Positions 54,694-63,919 of a stretch of DNA of 64,000 nucleotides are shown piece after piece. The DNA comes from Vibrio sp. MEBiC08052. Its GTDB lineage: Bacteria; Pseudomonadota; Gammaproteobacteria; Enterobacterales; Vibrionaceae. Position numbers and translations under genes: made by a program. The stretch is from assembly GCF_001506075.1 (NCBI RefSeq), contig NZ_KQ947475.1:3458660-3522659 (forward strand). Direction: 5' to 3'. The notes below the pieces were generated by a model, which did not search any database, was not told the origin of the DNA, and saw nothing but the letters and a program-made list of their open reading frames with translations. How positions within the stretch are numbered: the first letter of the stretch is position 1; every line of letters starts with the position of its first letter.

Positions 54694-56082
54694 CTACTGG
54701 GCCAATATAGAGAGGGTTATATTGGTCAGTGAGAGCTCGCCATCAGTGACGCCGACACTCAGTTTGGTTCCGGGTTTCTGATACATTCTGACACTTAAGG
54801 CCGTGCCGTTGATGTAGAGCACTGCGATATCATCATCAACGACCAGTTGCAGCGAATAGTCAGTCTTCTCTTGGAGGTTAACTGGCCTTTCGAGCCCTTT
54901 ATTCATATATTGGAACCACGGCCAGTTCGGTGTTTTATCGAAAGTCAGCCGCTTTTCATTGAGGGCAAAACGGTATTCATAAGCCTCTTCTAGTTCGTTT
55001 CCATATAGGAAAACAGAGAATCCGCGAGTCCCCGGAGTAATGTTCACTGTCGCTTCAATGCTAAAACAAGTTGAGGTATCTTCTGCCAGAACCTGTACCT
55101 GATGTGAATCAACGGTTTGCAGTTGCGTATCAGCCAACGGCGTTTTGATACAAAAAGCATCCAGCACAGATTTGAGTGGTTTCACACCCAGCGTATTATC
55201 GGTTCGCTGATAGACTTCCTGAGGAACAAACGTCCCGCCCCATTCATAATTGCCTAAATCGTCATTGTTCTCTTTGGTCGGCACCCATCCAAAAAGCACG
55301 CGTCTGGCACCATCGGTCGCTGTGCGGCCTGCATAATATGCCCGGCCATCAAATGCATCATCTGCCGGGGCTAGCCAAGGGCCGTCTAAGCTCCGGCTCA
55401 TACGGTAGATCATCTTATTCTGATCACTGAATTCAGAAACAATCAGATACCACCACTCGCCAATTTTGAATAGTTCTGGCATCTCAATCATGGTGAACAG
55501 GCCCGGATACCAGAAGTCCCCCTGAAATGTCCATTCCGTCATATCTTTACTGGTAAAGGAAACCAAACGCCCCGTACGTTTTCTGTTGTCCCCCGGTGCT
55601 CTGGCCCCCAGAACCAACAAGTATTCCTCTTTTTCGTCATTCCAGACAATAAAAGGATCTCTCCAGGCAAATATGTCGTATCCTTCCTGAGGCACAATTT
55701 GATCCGCATTCCCGTTCTTTTCCCAGTGAATTAAATCTTGGCTTGTCGCCTGCATTAATTTCTGAGAGGGGATTCCCTTTTTCTTAAATATCTTATTCGC
55801 GCCAGTATAAAAAGCAGTGTAAGTATCCTCTGATGTCTGATATACGCTGCCAGCGTAGATGTACTGATCCTGATCGTCATTTGAACCATGTTCTATTGAG
55901 GTGCCGTGTTCTTCATAATGGCGAAAATCCTTGGTGGTACATAATGACCAGCCAAAAGGTTCACCCATCGGGCCCGGATTGCGGGTATCTCGTTGATGGT
56001 ACAAATAGAAAACACCATCTTTGCAATAAGGCATACAGTCACCAAACCAATGCCCGTCAGGCTGATAAAAAATCTTATACAT
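54694..56082 (-). CDS. GH32-like beta-fructosidase of an unusual subgroup
   Basis: The 462-residue enzyme has a five-bladed-propeller GH32 core and a C-terminal beta-sandwich (about 330-462). Catalytic positions can be matched: Asp in HWFGDCMPYCKDG replaces the usual NDPNG segment, RDP is in FAWRDPFIVW, and the acid/base Glu is in MIEMPELF (usually ECPDLF). So it is not a classical ScrB invertase, though its place after scrA suggests it acts on the same sugar, probably as the phosphate. ATG 56082 is chosen (MYKIFYQPDG), 20 bp after the scrA stop. There is no signal peptide. The pattern recalls Firmicute relatives. Confidence 0.8.
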   Translation of the reverse strand: MYKIFYQPDGHWFGDCMPYCKDGVFYLYHQRDTRNPGPMGEPFGWSLCTTKDFRHYEEHGTSIEHGSNDDQDQYIYAGSVYQTSEDTYTAFYTGANKIFKKKGIPSQKLMQATSQDLIHWEKNGNADQIVPQEGYDIFAWRDPFIVWNDEKEEYLLVLGARAPGDNRKRTGRLVSFTSKDMTEWTFQGDFWYPGLFTMIEMPELFKIGEWWYLIVSEFSDQNKMIYRMSRSLDGPWLAPADDAFDGRAYYAGRTATDGARRVLFGWVPTKENNDDLGNYEWGGTFVPQEVYQRTDNTLGVKPLKSVLDAFCIKTPLADTQLQTVDSHQVQVLAEDTSTCFSIEATVNITPGTRGFSVFLYGNELEEAYEYRFALNEKRLTFDKTPNWPWFQYMNKGLERPVNLQEKTDYSLQLVVDDDIAVLYINGTALSVRMYQKPGTKLSVGVTDGELSLTNITLSILAQ

Positions 56083-56102
56083 AAAATAATCTCTTTTTAT
56101 TC

Positions 56103-57500
56103 TCACTGAGAATCTGCGGTTAATGTTTTACGTTCATTACTATGAATAACGGAAATGAAGTAGGAAATGACAAAAGCGCTACCAAACGCAATGACCATAC
56201 CTAATATATAATTCAGCAGGCTGCCTGGTTGAGCGATAACCATGCCGGGAATACCGGTCATTCCCACCGCGGTCATCCCTACTTTTGTGTACACAACAAA
56301 AGCACCACCTAATGCACCACCGATAAGTGCTGCCAGAAATGGTTTGCCATAGCGGATGTTGATCCCAAATATAGCGGCTTCAGTAATGCCCAACAAACAC
56401 GAAATACCCGCCGGGACAGCAATTGCTTTAACTTTTGCGTCTTTTGCTTTAAACGCAACAGCGAGACACGCTCCGCCCTGAGCAACGTTAGCCATTGACC
56501 AAATTGGTAGCAGAAAGTTAACGCCGACTTCGGGATTGGTTAACAGGCCTGCTTCAATGGCGTGGAAGCTATGATGAATGCCTGTAATGACAATCATTGA
56601 GTACGTCCCGCCAAACAGCAATCCCGCAAGCCACCCAATATGTTGATAGATGAAATTCAGAGATAATGTAATCCCATCACCTAAAGCTCGTCCAACAGGA
56701 CCGATAAATAACAGCGCAATGAACCCGGTCAGAATGATAGTGACGAAAGGCGTCACGATCAGATCGAGGGAATCAGGAACGACCCGATGTAACTTGTTCT
56801 CCACGAAACTTATGAACCATGCAGCTAGTAGCACCGGGAATACCGTGCCTTGATAGCCGATCATCGCGACGTCGATGCCAAAGAAATCCATGGTATTAAA
56901 ACCAGAGGCGACGCCCCATGCATTTGTTAATGCCGGATGGGTCAGAATGCCACCGAGTACGGCACCTAAAAATGGATTTCCTCCAAATTCTTTCGCGGCG
57001 GTAAAACCAATCAGAATGGGTAAAATGATAAAAGCAGCGGAACTGCACATATCAAGCATGATGAACAGCGCACTATCTGGTGATACCCACCCATTGGAAC
57101 GGACTAATCCGAGTAATCCCATCAGCAACCCGGCAGAAGCAATTGCAGGGATAATAGGGACAAAAATATTCGATAAAAGTCTGGCTATCCGCTGAAAAGG
57201 GTTAAGTTTTTGGGCTGCAATATTGGTTAAATTTTCCTTTGATGTTTCATTGATGCCGGTTTGAGAGACAAATTCAGCATAGACTTTATTGACTAACCCC
57301 GTCCCAAAGATGATCTGGATTTGCCCCGCGTTGATGAAGCACCCTTTTACACCATCGACATTGTCAATTGCCTCTTGATTCAACTTGCTTTCGTCAGCCA
57401 GAACTAATCTGAGTCTGGTTGCGCAGTGTGCTGCACTGGCGATATTGTCTTTCCCTCCCAGCAATGGGATCAGTTCACGGGATATTTTTTCTATGTTCAT
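56103..57500 (-). CDS. scrA: Sucrose-type PTS permease EIIBC
   Basis: The 465-residue transporter closely resembles ScrA of enterics: EIIB with phosphocysteine Cys26 in SAAHCATRLRLVL and VKGCFINAGQIQIIFGTGLVNKVY, then linker KLNPFQRIARLLSNIFVPIIPAIASAGLL and EIIC (GGNPFLGAVLGGILTHPALTNAWG, VITGIHHSFHAIEAGLL). There is no EIIA domain, so it would use the glucose EIIA. ATG 57500 is chosen because AAGG sits 7 nt upstream; 57518 has no site. It is divergent from the GntR gene. Substrate assigned by similarity to ScrA. Confidence 0.9.
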   Translation of the reverse strand: MNIEKISRELIPLLGGKDNIASAAHCATRLRLVLADESKLNQEAIDNVDGVKGCFINAGQIQIIFGTGLVNKVYAEFVSQTGINETSKENLTNIAAQKLNPFQRIARLLSNIFVPIIPAIASAGLLMGLLGLVRSNGWVSPDSALFIMLDMCSSAAFIILPILIGFTAAKEFGGNPFLGAVLGGILTHPALTNAWGVASGFNTMDFFGIDVAMIGYQGTVFPVLLAAWFISFVENKLHRVVPDSLDLIVTPFVTIILTGFIALLFIGPVGRALGDGITLSLNFIYQHIGWLAGLLFGGTYSMIVITGIHHSFHAIEAGLLTNPEVGVNFLLPIWSMANVAQGGACLAVAFKAKDAKVKAIAVPAGISCLLGITEAAIFGINIRYGKPFLAALIGGALGGAFVVYTKVGMTAVGMTGIPGMVIAQPGSLLNYILGMVIAFGSAFVISYFISVIHSNERKTLTADSQ

Positions 57501-57763
57501 TGCGTGACCTTGTTGCATGTTTTTGTATTGGATGTATGGATTGTTTTAATTTGTATTCAATTTGTATTAGATATCACTATTTTTTAAATGACAAATAGGA
57601 CAAATAAAAAATGAGATAATGATCAATATTCGCAATTAGATATAAATAGATAACAAATAATGTGGAATAATCTGGTGGATCACATTTGTTATGCTGTTAA
57701 TTGAATAGGTTCTTGATTTGTTTGAATTCTGTATGCTAGTTTTAGCCGAGATAAGGAGAGAAA
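57501..57763. promoter_or_regulatory. Divergent scrA / gntR promoter region
   Basis: This very AT-rich gap has direct repeats of AATTTGTATT (57549-57569) that may be operator half sites for the adjacent GntR regulator. An ATGATCAATATT motif at 57619 resembles one origin iteron but is short. The gntR ribosome site is AAGGAGAG. Confidence 0.4.
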
Positions 57764-58462
57764 ATGCTGTATAAAAAAGTGATGCTGGATCTGAAATCTC
57801 GGATTGACTCGGATGAGTTGAACATCGGTGATATGTTACCGACGGAAAAAGCACTGATAGAACATTACTCGGTCAGTCGGAGTACGATTCGTAAAGCTAT
57901 CGATGAATTGGTGAAACTAGGATTAGTTGAGAAGAGACAGGGCTCAGGGTCGAGTATTGTTAGCAAAACGTTAGCAAATTCAATGTCAAATTTGGTTACA
58001 ACCCAAGAAATGCTCGCGAACTCAGATAAGAGTTTGGTGTATAAAGTTGTCGAGTTTCAGTTAATGTCAGCGGATAAAGAAATTGCAGAATTCTTAAAAG
58101 TTTCGCCATCGGAAAAAATTTACTTTATTCGTCGCATCAAGTTGATTAATGAGGTGCCTTCGATATACGAAGACTCCTATATTCCGGTTACGTTACTTCC
58201 TCAAATTAATCTGCTCTCCTTAGAAGGATCCAAATACAGCTATCTGGAAAATGAGCTAGGGTTTGAGATTGATGGTGCCATTCAAGATTTTGAGGCGATC
58301 CTGCCAGATCAGGATATTTGTGAGGCCTTGAACGTGTCACCTGAACGGCCACTGATTCGTATTCATTCCATCGGGAAACTCAAAGATGGGCGAGTTTTTG
58401 AGTATACGAGAACGAGCTTAAATCCTGAAACCTATACCTATAAACATTATTTAAAACGTTAA
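57764..58462 (+). CDS. GntR/HutC-family regulator of the sucrose-type operon
   Basis: The 232-residue regulator has an N-terminal GntR winged helix (LPTEKALIEHYSVSRSTIRKAIDELVKLGLVEKRQGSGSSI, residues 25-65) and a C-terminal UTRA ligand-binding domain (about 85-225; IYFIRRIKLINEVPSIYEDSYIP). HutC-type regulators sense sugar phosphates or similar. It is divergent from scrA by 263 bp, so it most likely controls scrA and the GH32 gene. The product resembles TreR-type proteins more than LacI-type ScrR. A 9-bp hairpin follows its stop (58484-58506) but lacks a T run. Confidence 0.88.
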   Translation: MLYKKVMLDLKSRIDSDELNIGDMLPTEKALIEHYSVSRSTIRKAIDELVKLGLVEKRQGSGSSIVSKTLANSMSNLVTTQEMLANSDKSLVYKVVEFQLMSADKEIAEFLKVSPSEKIYFIRRIKLINEVPSIYEDSYIPVTLLPQINLLSLEGSKYSYLENELGFEIDGAIQDFEAILPDQDICEALNVSPERPLIRIHSIGKLKDGRVFEYTRTSLNPETYTYKHYLKR

Positions 58463-58708
58463 TATAAGAGAAATCCACCAGTTGAGTGACCTTGAAAAGG
58501 TCACTCTCCCGAGCCTAAATGAAACGCTTAGCATTTTGGGTGTCTGGTGGGGTGAATCTGTAAATTTTCCTTACTCCTTTCTCGTCCGCATACTTGAATG
58601 TTTCTTCCATGTTTTCGAAGGTGTTATTCAATAGATAAGGGTTTTATCACGAGTCTGTTGAGCCGTATGATGAAGTCTCTAAAAAGTTGCGAGTGAAGAG
58701 AGGCAATC

Positions 58709-59509
58709 ATGAATCATACGATCATGCCGACACTGTTTGTTTCCCACGGTTCACCGATGATGATTGTGGAACAATCTGAAACAACAGAGTTTTTTAAACG
58801 AATGGGTCAGAGCATCCCAAAGCCGAAGGCGATTGTCATGTTCTCTGCCCATTTTGATGTGGCAGGTCCGGTGATGATTACCAGTGGGCAAACCTTGGGA
58901 ACGATTCATGATTTTTACGGTTTTCCTCAACCGCTTTACGAGGTTGAATATCCGGCTCATGGTGCACCGGATTTAGCACAAAAGGCTGGTGAATTGTTGC
59001 AAAATCGTGGTTTCTCAGTCGAACTGGATGATACTTTGGGGCTGGATCATGGCGCATGGGTTCCGCTGCAATATATGTTTCCGCATCGGGATATTCCGAT
59101 TATCAGTATCTCTATTAATCGTCAGGCGAGTGCTCAGACTCACTACGAGTTAGGGCAAGCTTTATCATCTCTGCGGCGAGAAGGCGTTCTCTTTATTGGC
59201 TCCGGCGGAATCAGTCATAACCTGAGAGCCGTATTTTCTGCCGCGTCAGATCCGGAAAGCATTCATAAAATGCAAGTGTTCACCGACTGGGTTGCTGAAA
59301 AAATAGAGCAGCGGGATGTTGACGCGATTAATCACTATTTACAAACAGCCCCTTATGCGCAGTTTAATCATCCGACACCGGATCATTTTCTACCACTGCC
59401 CTGTATTCTGGGAACCAGTGACATATCCGAAAACGGGCAAGTGTTGCACCGCTCGGTGGATATGGAATTGCTGGCGTTAGATGCATATGGGTTTGGATTT
59501 GCGGCGTAG
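58709..59509 (+). CDS. LigB-type extradiol dioxygenase, DODA/YgiD family
   Basis: The 266-residue protein belongs to the 4,5-DOPA extradiol dioxygenase family (YgiD-like). Conserved features: MPTLFVSHGSPMM at the N-terminus, SAHFDVAGPVMI with a metal-binding His, LDHGAWVPLQYMFPHRDIP, and GSGGISHNLRAVF. These bind one divalent metal and cleave catechol rings; E. coli YgiD acts on L-DOPA, but the natural substrate is uncertain. It stands alone, flanked by a regulator and a sugar operon it does not obviously belong to. Confidence 0.9.
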   Translation: MNHTIMPTLFVSHGSPMMIVEQSETTEFFKRMGQSIPKPKAIVMFSAHFDVAGPVMITSGQTLGTIHDFYGFPQPLYEVEYPAHGAPDLAQKAGELLQNRGFSVELDDTLGLDHGAWVPLQYMFPHRDIPIISISINRQASAQTHYELGQALSSLRREGVLFIGSGGISHNLRAVFSAASDPESIHKMQVFTDWVAEKIEQRDVDAINHYLQTAPYAQFNHPTPDHFLPLPCILGTSDISENGQVLHRSVDMELLALDAYGFGFAA

Positions 59510-59691
59510 AAGATAGTGTGACTTTCTGCTAATCCCGGATTCATTGTGACCGATCTTAATGGAGATAGTGGCTCATGTATCATGTATGGCAGAGGCAAGC
59601 AGCCGGAATGATAATCAAACTGGCTACTCTTGATGAATCAGGCCCGACAAGGACCTCGATTGAGTGGATATCTTATCAGGTGAAGAGTGTT

Positions 59692-60570
59692 TTATCCCAA
59701 TGTTAGCGCATCCCTTGCTAGGATAAACCCACCGATAATTGCTGCCTCATTTTTCAGTTGAGGTCTGACGATATAATCATCAATGTCGGGTATTTTAATA
59801 TAATGATTTAGCTGTTGATTAACCGAAGCTTTGACCATATCCAATACATGTTCCTGTTGCATGACTCCGCCGCCCAGTATGATTTTTGCCGGAGATAGAA
59901 TCAGACTATATGTAACAATAGCTTGTGCTAAGTAATAGGCCTCAACCTCCCAGAGAGGATCATCTTTGCCAATTTGATTCGGTGTCTGATAGGCTCGTTC
60001 AGCCAGAGCCGGTCCGGATGCCAGACCTTCTAAACAATCGGTGTGATAAGGACATATTCCGGCGAACGTATCTGACGGAAAACGTTTGACGGCGATATGT
60101 CCCAGTTCCGAATGATGATACCCATTGAATATCTGCAGATCTACAATGACTCCGCCACCGATTCCGGTGCCGACTGTGATATAAATACAGCTGTGTTCGC
60201 CAACCGCAGCACCGCATTTTAACTCTCCCAAAGCCGCGATATTGACATCAGTATTCAGGGCGATCGGGATGCGATATTGTGCTTGTAGTGCCCCGAGGAT
60301 ATTAAAACCTTTCCATGCGAGTTTAGGCGTCGATTCAATATATCCGTAAGTCGAGGATGACAAATTCAGATCGAGGGGACCAAAACATCCGACCCCCATA
60401 GCAGCAATCGAATATGACGAGAAAAAATCAGCTATTTTCCCTAGTGTCTCACTCGGATCTGTGGTTGGTATGCTGATTTTATCAATCAGATTCAGATCCT
60501 GATCAGAAACTGCCGCAATAAATTTCGTTCCACCAGCCTCTATTGCACCTAACATGAATGTATCTAACAT
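59692..60570 (-). CDS. ROK-family sugar kinase, fructokinase-like
   Basis: The 292-residue kinase has N-terminal ATP-binding motif GAIEAGGTKFIAAV, the ROK signature GHIAVKRFPSDTFAGICPYHTDCLEGLASGPA with one His and two Cys for zinc, and ITVGTGIGGGVIV. It is close to bacterial ROK fructokinases. The start is uncertain: ATG 60570 follows CGGGG, while ATG 60555 starts the conserved part directly. It is the last gene on this strand after two aldolase genes but has a 137-bp gap with its own palindrome, so it may be separately controlled. Confidence 0.85.
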   Translation of the reverse strand: MLDTFMLGAIEAGGTKFIAAVSDQDLNLIDKISIPTTDPSETLGKIADFFSSYSIAAMGVGCFGPLDLNLSSSTYGYIESTPKLAWKGFNILGALQAQYRIPIALNTDVNIAALGELKCGAAVGEHSCIYITVGTGIGGGVIVDLQIFNGYHHSELGHIAVKRFPSDTFAGICPYHTDCLEGLASGPALAERAYQTPNQIGKDDPLWEVEAYYLAQAIVTYSLILSPAKIILGGGVMQQEHVLDMVKASVNQQLNHYIKIPDIDDYIVRPQLKNEAAIIGGFILARDALTLG

Positions 60571-60620
60571 AAAAGCCCCGTTTAATTATCAATAAAACAC
60601 GGCAATAATACACCTGTGCA

Positions 60621-60636
60621 ATATCACTTGTGATAT
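60621..60636. promoter_or_regulatory. Palindromic operator-like site upstream of the ROK kinase gene
   Basis: ATATCAC-TT-GTGATAT is a perfect 7+7 inverted repeat lying 51 bp upstream of the kinase start, in a gap that should contain a promoter. The binding protein is unknown. Confidence 0.55.
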
Positions 60637-60707
60637 AACATATGGATTGGCATATTAAGCCGTGATTAACTTTAAATGAAATTTATAAGTTGCGTTAAAA
60701 ATAATAA

Positions 60708-61574
60708 CTATTGAATGTAAAGTTCGACTTTATTTATCGAATTAAATAATTTCATTTTTGCTCGGATAACTTCTTTGGCCGCATCAATACAATCAGGATA
60801 AATAACATTTGGATCCCACCAACTATGTTCTGAAAGAATTTCTCTACATTTATCAAAATAAGCCGCTTTCATATCACTTGAAATATTCACTTTCTGAATA
60901 CCGATTTCAATCGCACTGGTAATTTCTTCATCGGGATTTGCTGAACCGCCATGTAATACCAGAGGGATATCAACTCGGTTTGCAATATCTGTTAAAATAT
61001 CCAGTTTTAGCTTGGGTTCCATATCTTTCGGATAAATACCATGTGCGGTTCCGATGGCTACGGCTAGCGTATCGACACCGGTTCGGATTACGAAGTCTTC
61101 TGCCTCGGCCGGATCGGTATATATGACTTTGCTCACACCACCTTCTACTGAGGTTCCTGTAGAACCGATGGTACCTAACTCCGCTTCAACAGAAACCCCG
61201 ATGGAATGCGCTGCTTCAACTACTTTTTTGGTTAACGCCACATTATCTTCATAAGGGAGCAGCGAACCATCGATCATCACTGAAGTAAATCCACAACTGA
61301 TCGCCCGCATGACATCATCAAACGAACCACCGTGATCTAAGTGAATGACAAAAGGAATCGGACTATTTGATGTTCTCTTCACCACATATGCAAAAAAATC
61401 ATCGGTTAAAAATGATAATTCTGTCGGATGGATAGAAATGATTGCCGGAGCCTGACAAGCTTCTGCTTCTTCAACCACTGCACGTACAAAACTACTATCT
61501 GCCACATTAAAAGCACCGATGGCGAATTTATTCTTCTTGGCAACTGATAATAAATAATTCATTGAAACTAACAT
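60708..61574 (-). CDS. Class II ketose-bisphosphate aldolase (second of two)
   Basis: The 288-residue TIM-barrel aldolase carries the class II zinc and catalytic residues: IPFVIHLDHGGSFDD (Asp and His), VEAELGTIG, AVAIGTAHGIYP (zinc His), PLVLHGGSANPDEE (zinc His) and KVNISSD. It resembles the fructose/tagatose-bisphosphate aldolase group (GatY/FbaA-like). The ribosome site is AAGGAA. It lies 25 bp after the first aldolase gene in the PTS operon. Exact substrate unknown. Confidence 0.87.
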   Translation of the reverse strand: MLVSMNYLLSVAKKNKFAIGAFNVADSSFVRAVVEEAEACQAPAIISIHPTELSFLTDDFFAYVVKRTSNSPIPFVIHLDHGGSFDDVMRAISCGFTSVMIDGSLLPYEDNVALTKKVVEAAHSIGVSVEAELGTIGSTGTSVEGGVSKVIYTDPAEAEDFVIRTGVDTLAVAIGTAHGIYPKDMEPKLKLDILTDIANRVDIPLVLHGGSANPDEEITSAIEIGIQKVNISSDMKAAYFDKCREILSEHSWWDPNVIYPDCIDAAKEVIRAKMKLFNSINKVELYIQ

Positions 61575-61599
61575 AGATAAATTCCTTATAAATTTAACT

Positions 61600-62475
61600 T
61601 TAATGATATAAATAATTACTCAGCAAGGACTTGCCTTCGGATCCAGAAATAGAAATATAATGCTTGATTATTTCTTTGCTCTGTTCTTCAGCTTGCCGAA
61701 TAACTTCCCAATAATTTTTATTTGGATTTTCATGGAGCTGGTCTTGAATGCTATTCACATTGGCTTTCATAAAATCACTACCCACGTTAATTTTATTAAT
61801 GCCTAATGTGACGGATTGTTTGATATTTTCAGCACCTACTCCAGAGCCGCCATGTAAAACCAAAGGCGAATGAGTCGCTTGTTTTATTCTTACCAGAATA
61901 TCGAAATCCAATTTCGGCACCACACCTTGTGGATAGTGTCCATGTGAAGACCCATATGAGACTGCCAAAGCGTCAATCCCTGTCTGATCAATAAATTTTT
62001 TCGCTTGGTCAGGATTGGTAAACATGGCTTCATTGGTGTAGTCCCCTGACATGGTCAGGCCAATATTCCCCAGCTCGCCTTCGACACTGACATCATATAT
62101 TTTGGCAAAATCCACAATTTCTTTGGTGTAACGGATATTTTCATCAAATGAATACTTCGATGCATCGACCATCACACTTGAAAAACCGTCAGCTATGCAT
62201 TTTTTGATTAAGCCAATATCTTCTCCGTGATCCAAATTTAAAGCGACATCAACATTGGCCCGACTCGCCAGTTCAATGACCAGAGGTGTGATCAATTTAC
62301 TGTCACAGTGATGACATAGGTGTTCCTGAACAATATCGATAATAATCGGAGCACGGAGTTCCTGCGCAGCTGATATTACACTCCTGACCGTTTCCAGGTT
62401 GAAGCAGTTTATCGCCATGACCGCATAATTTTGCTGATTTGCCTGAAATAACATCTTTTTCATAGAGACATACAT
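61600..62475 (-). CDS. Class II ketose-bisphosphate aldolase (first of two)
   Basis: The 291-residue paralogue of the next gene has the same active-site frame but clear differences: VDVALNLDHGEDIGL, EGELGNIG, AVSYGSSHGHYPQG, PLVLHGGSGVGAEN and KINVGSDF. All metal and catalytic residues are kept. The ribosome site is AGAGGA. It starts 17 bp after the EIIC gene. Two non-identical aldolases side by side suggest either two substrates of opposite stereochemistry or a mixed complex. Confidence 0.87.
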   Translation of the reverse strand: MYVSMKKMLFQANQQNYAVMAINCFNLETVRSVISAAQELRAPIIIDIVQEHLCHHCDSKLITPLVIELASRANVDVALNLDHGEDIGLIKKCIADGFSSVMVDASKYSFDENIRYTKEIVDFAKIYDVSVEGELGNIGLTMSGDYTNEAMFTNPDQAKKFIDQTGIDALAVSYGSSHGHYPQGVVPKLDFDILVRIKQATHSPLVLHGGSGVGAENIKQSVTLGINKINVGSDFMKANVNSIQDQLHENPNKNYWEVIRQAEEQSKEIIKHYISISGSEGKSLLSNYLYH

Positions 62476-62492
62476 GTGATTTAATCCTCTAT

Positions 62493-63575
62493 TTATTGAG
62501 AAATTTTGATCGATGAGAGATCGAGTTCTTCTTCATCCTCATCTTCTGTCACTGCGCCTTCCTTCGGTTTTTTCTTCAGGATCACCAGCAGTAATGCGGT
62601 GATGACCGAGCCGATCAACAAGGCGATACAAAATGAGATAGGGTGGGTCATGGCAGGGACGATAAACATGCCGCCGGATGGTACCGGAGAGCCGATTCCT
62701 AGATACATCGAGATGCCACCACCAATCGCAGCACCAAAGGTACATGAGAAAATGACCCGGATTGGATCGACAGCGGCAATGGGAATGACGCCTTCGGTGA
62801 TCATGCAAATCCCCATTGGGAATGCAATTTTGATATTGTTTTTTTCAGAGGTAGAGTAGATTTCTTTACCGATGATTTTGGATATGAATAAAGAGATTGT
62901 GACTCCGAAAGGCGGCACCATAGACGCCAATATTTTGATCGCTTCCGGTTCTTTAATCCCCTCAAGTAATAGGCCGTCAGCAAACAGAGAAGCCACTTTA
63001 TTCACTGGCCCGCCAAAATCAAAGGCCGCCATGCCACCCATGATCATCCCAAAGACGAACCGGGTTCCGCCCTGCATACTCATCAGAAATGTGGTCATCA
63101 CATTGGTTGCCCAGACAATGGGAACACCAATGACGAAATACATCAGGATGCCAATACAAACGGTGGAGACCAACGGGATGATCATCATCGGCATCAAGCC
63201 CTGAGCCCAGCTCGGGACTTTGATTCTGTCTTTTAAAAATAAGATAAAGAATCCAACCACATAGCCGCCTAACATCCCGCCAAGGAATCCGGCACCAATT
63301 GAATTGGCAATCAGTCCCATCATCAATCCGGGCGCAATCCCCGGCCGATCGGCAATCGAATAGGCAATTGCCGCAGAGATTACCGGGGCCAGTAATCCCA
63401 TACCGAGCACGCCCAGAGAGACGAGTGCATCAGGAATATTATAGGCAGCTTTATAGTCATGAATAACGTTACCTCCGGTTAAATTACCGATTGCAATTAA
63501 TAAACCGGCAGTGACAACTAAAGGTAACATGTAGGATATGGCTGTTAATGCATGTTTTTTCAGTTCAAGTTTCAT
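62493..63575 (-). CDS. Fructose-family PTS EIIC membrane subunit
   Basis: The 360-residue permease of the fructose PTS family (separate EIIC like FrvB or FryC) has nine or more helices. Family features: AISYMLPLVVTAGLLIAIG, GRPGIAPG-like DRPGIAPGLMMGLIANSIGAGFLGG, GMAAFDFGGPVNKVA, ITEGVIPIAAVDP and GSPVPSGGMFIVPAM. The C-terminal tail is strongly acidic (EDEDEEELD). It is encoded 22 bp after EIIB. The sugar may be fructose or another ketose. Confidence 0.92.
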   Translation of the reverse strand: MKLELKKHALTAISYMLPLVVTAGLLIAIGNLTGGNVIHDYKAAYNIPDALVSLGVLGMGLLAPVISAAIAYSIADRPGIAPGLMMGLIANSIGAGFLGGMLGGYVVGFFILFLKDRIKVPSWAQGLMPMMIIPLVSTVCIGILMYFVIGVPIVWATNVMTTFLMSMQGGTRFVFGMIMGGMAAFDFGGPVNKVASLFADGLLLEGIKEPEAIKILASMVPPFGVTISLFISKIIGKEIYSTSEKNNIKIAFPMGICMITEGVIPIAAVDPIRVIFSCTFGAAIGGGISMYLGIGSPVPSGGMFIVPAMTHPISFCIALLIGSVITALLLVILKKKPKEGAVTEDEDEEELDLSSIKISQ

Positions 63576-63597
63576 CGTTTAACTCGCTATCATGAAG

Positions 63598-63915
63598 TTA
63601 TACTTTAGGAATCATATCTTCCTGCAATTTATTTATTAACGCCTTAGGAGATTTAATTAATAATTGTGTTGGTACTTCAACGATACGTTTTCCCGCAAAT
63701 CTCTCTTTTCCTGATATTTTTATATCGGCGGCAATAATAACGACATCCGCTTCGGCAATATTTTCTTTCCTTAATTCATTTTCTACACCGATGGTTCCCT
63801 GAGTTTCAACGTAAATACTATGCCCTAAAGATTGTGCAGCTTTTATCAGTTTTTCTTTAGCGATATACGTGTGGGCGATTCCAGAGGTGCAAGCCGTAAT
63901 AGCGACTATATTCAT
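63598..63915 (-). CDS. Fructose-family PTS EIIB subunit
   Basis: The 105-residue cytosolic phosphocarrier has phosphocysteine Cys9 in AITACTSGIAHTYIAKEKL and the family segment VETQGTIGVENEL. It passes phosphate from EIIA to the sugar carried by EIIC. The ribosome site AGAGGA overlaps the end of the upstream gene. It is second in the operon. Confidence 0.93.
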   Translation of the reverse strand: MNIVAITACTSGIAHTYIAKEKLIKAAQSLGHSIYVETQGTIGVENELRKENIAEADVVIIAADIKISGKERFAGKRIVEVPTQLLIKSPKALINKLQEDMIPKV

Positions 63916-63919
63916 AGTT

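Noticed and set aside
58484..58506. GAGTGACCT / AGGTCACTC hairpin after the GntR gene as a terminator
   Set aside because: No T run follows on either side; it may be structural but a terminator call is not supported.
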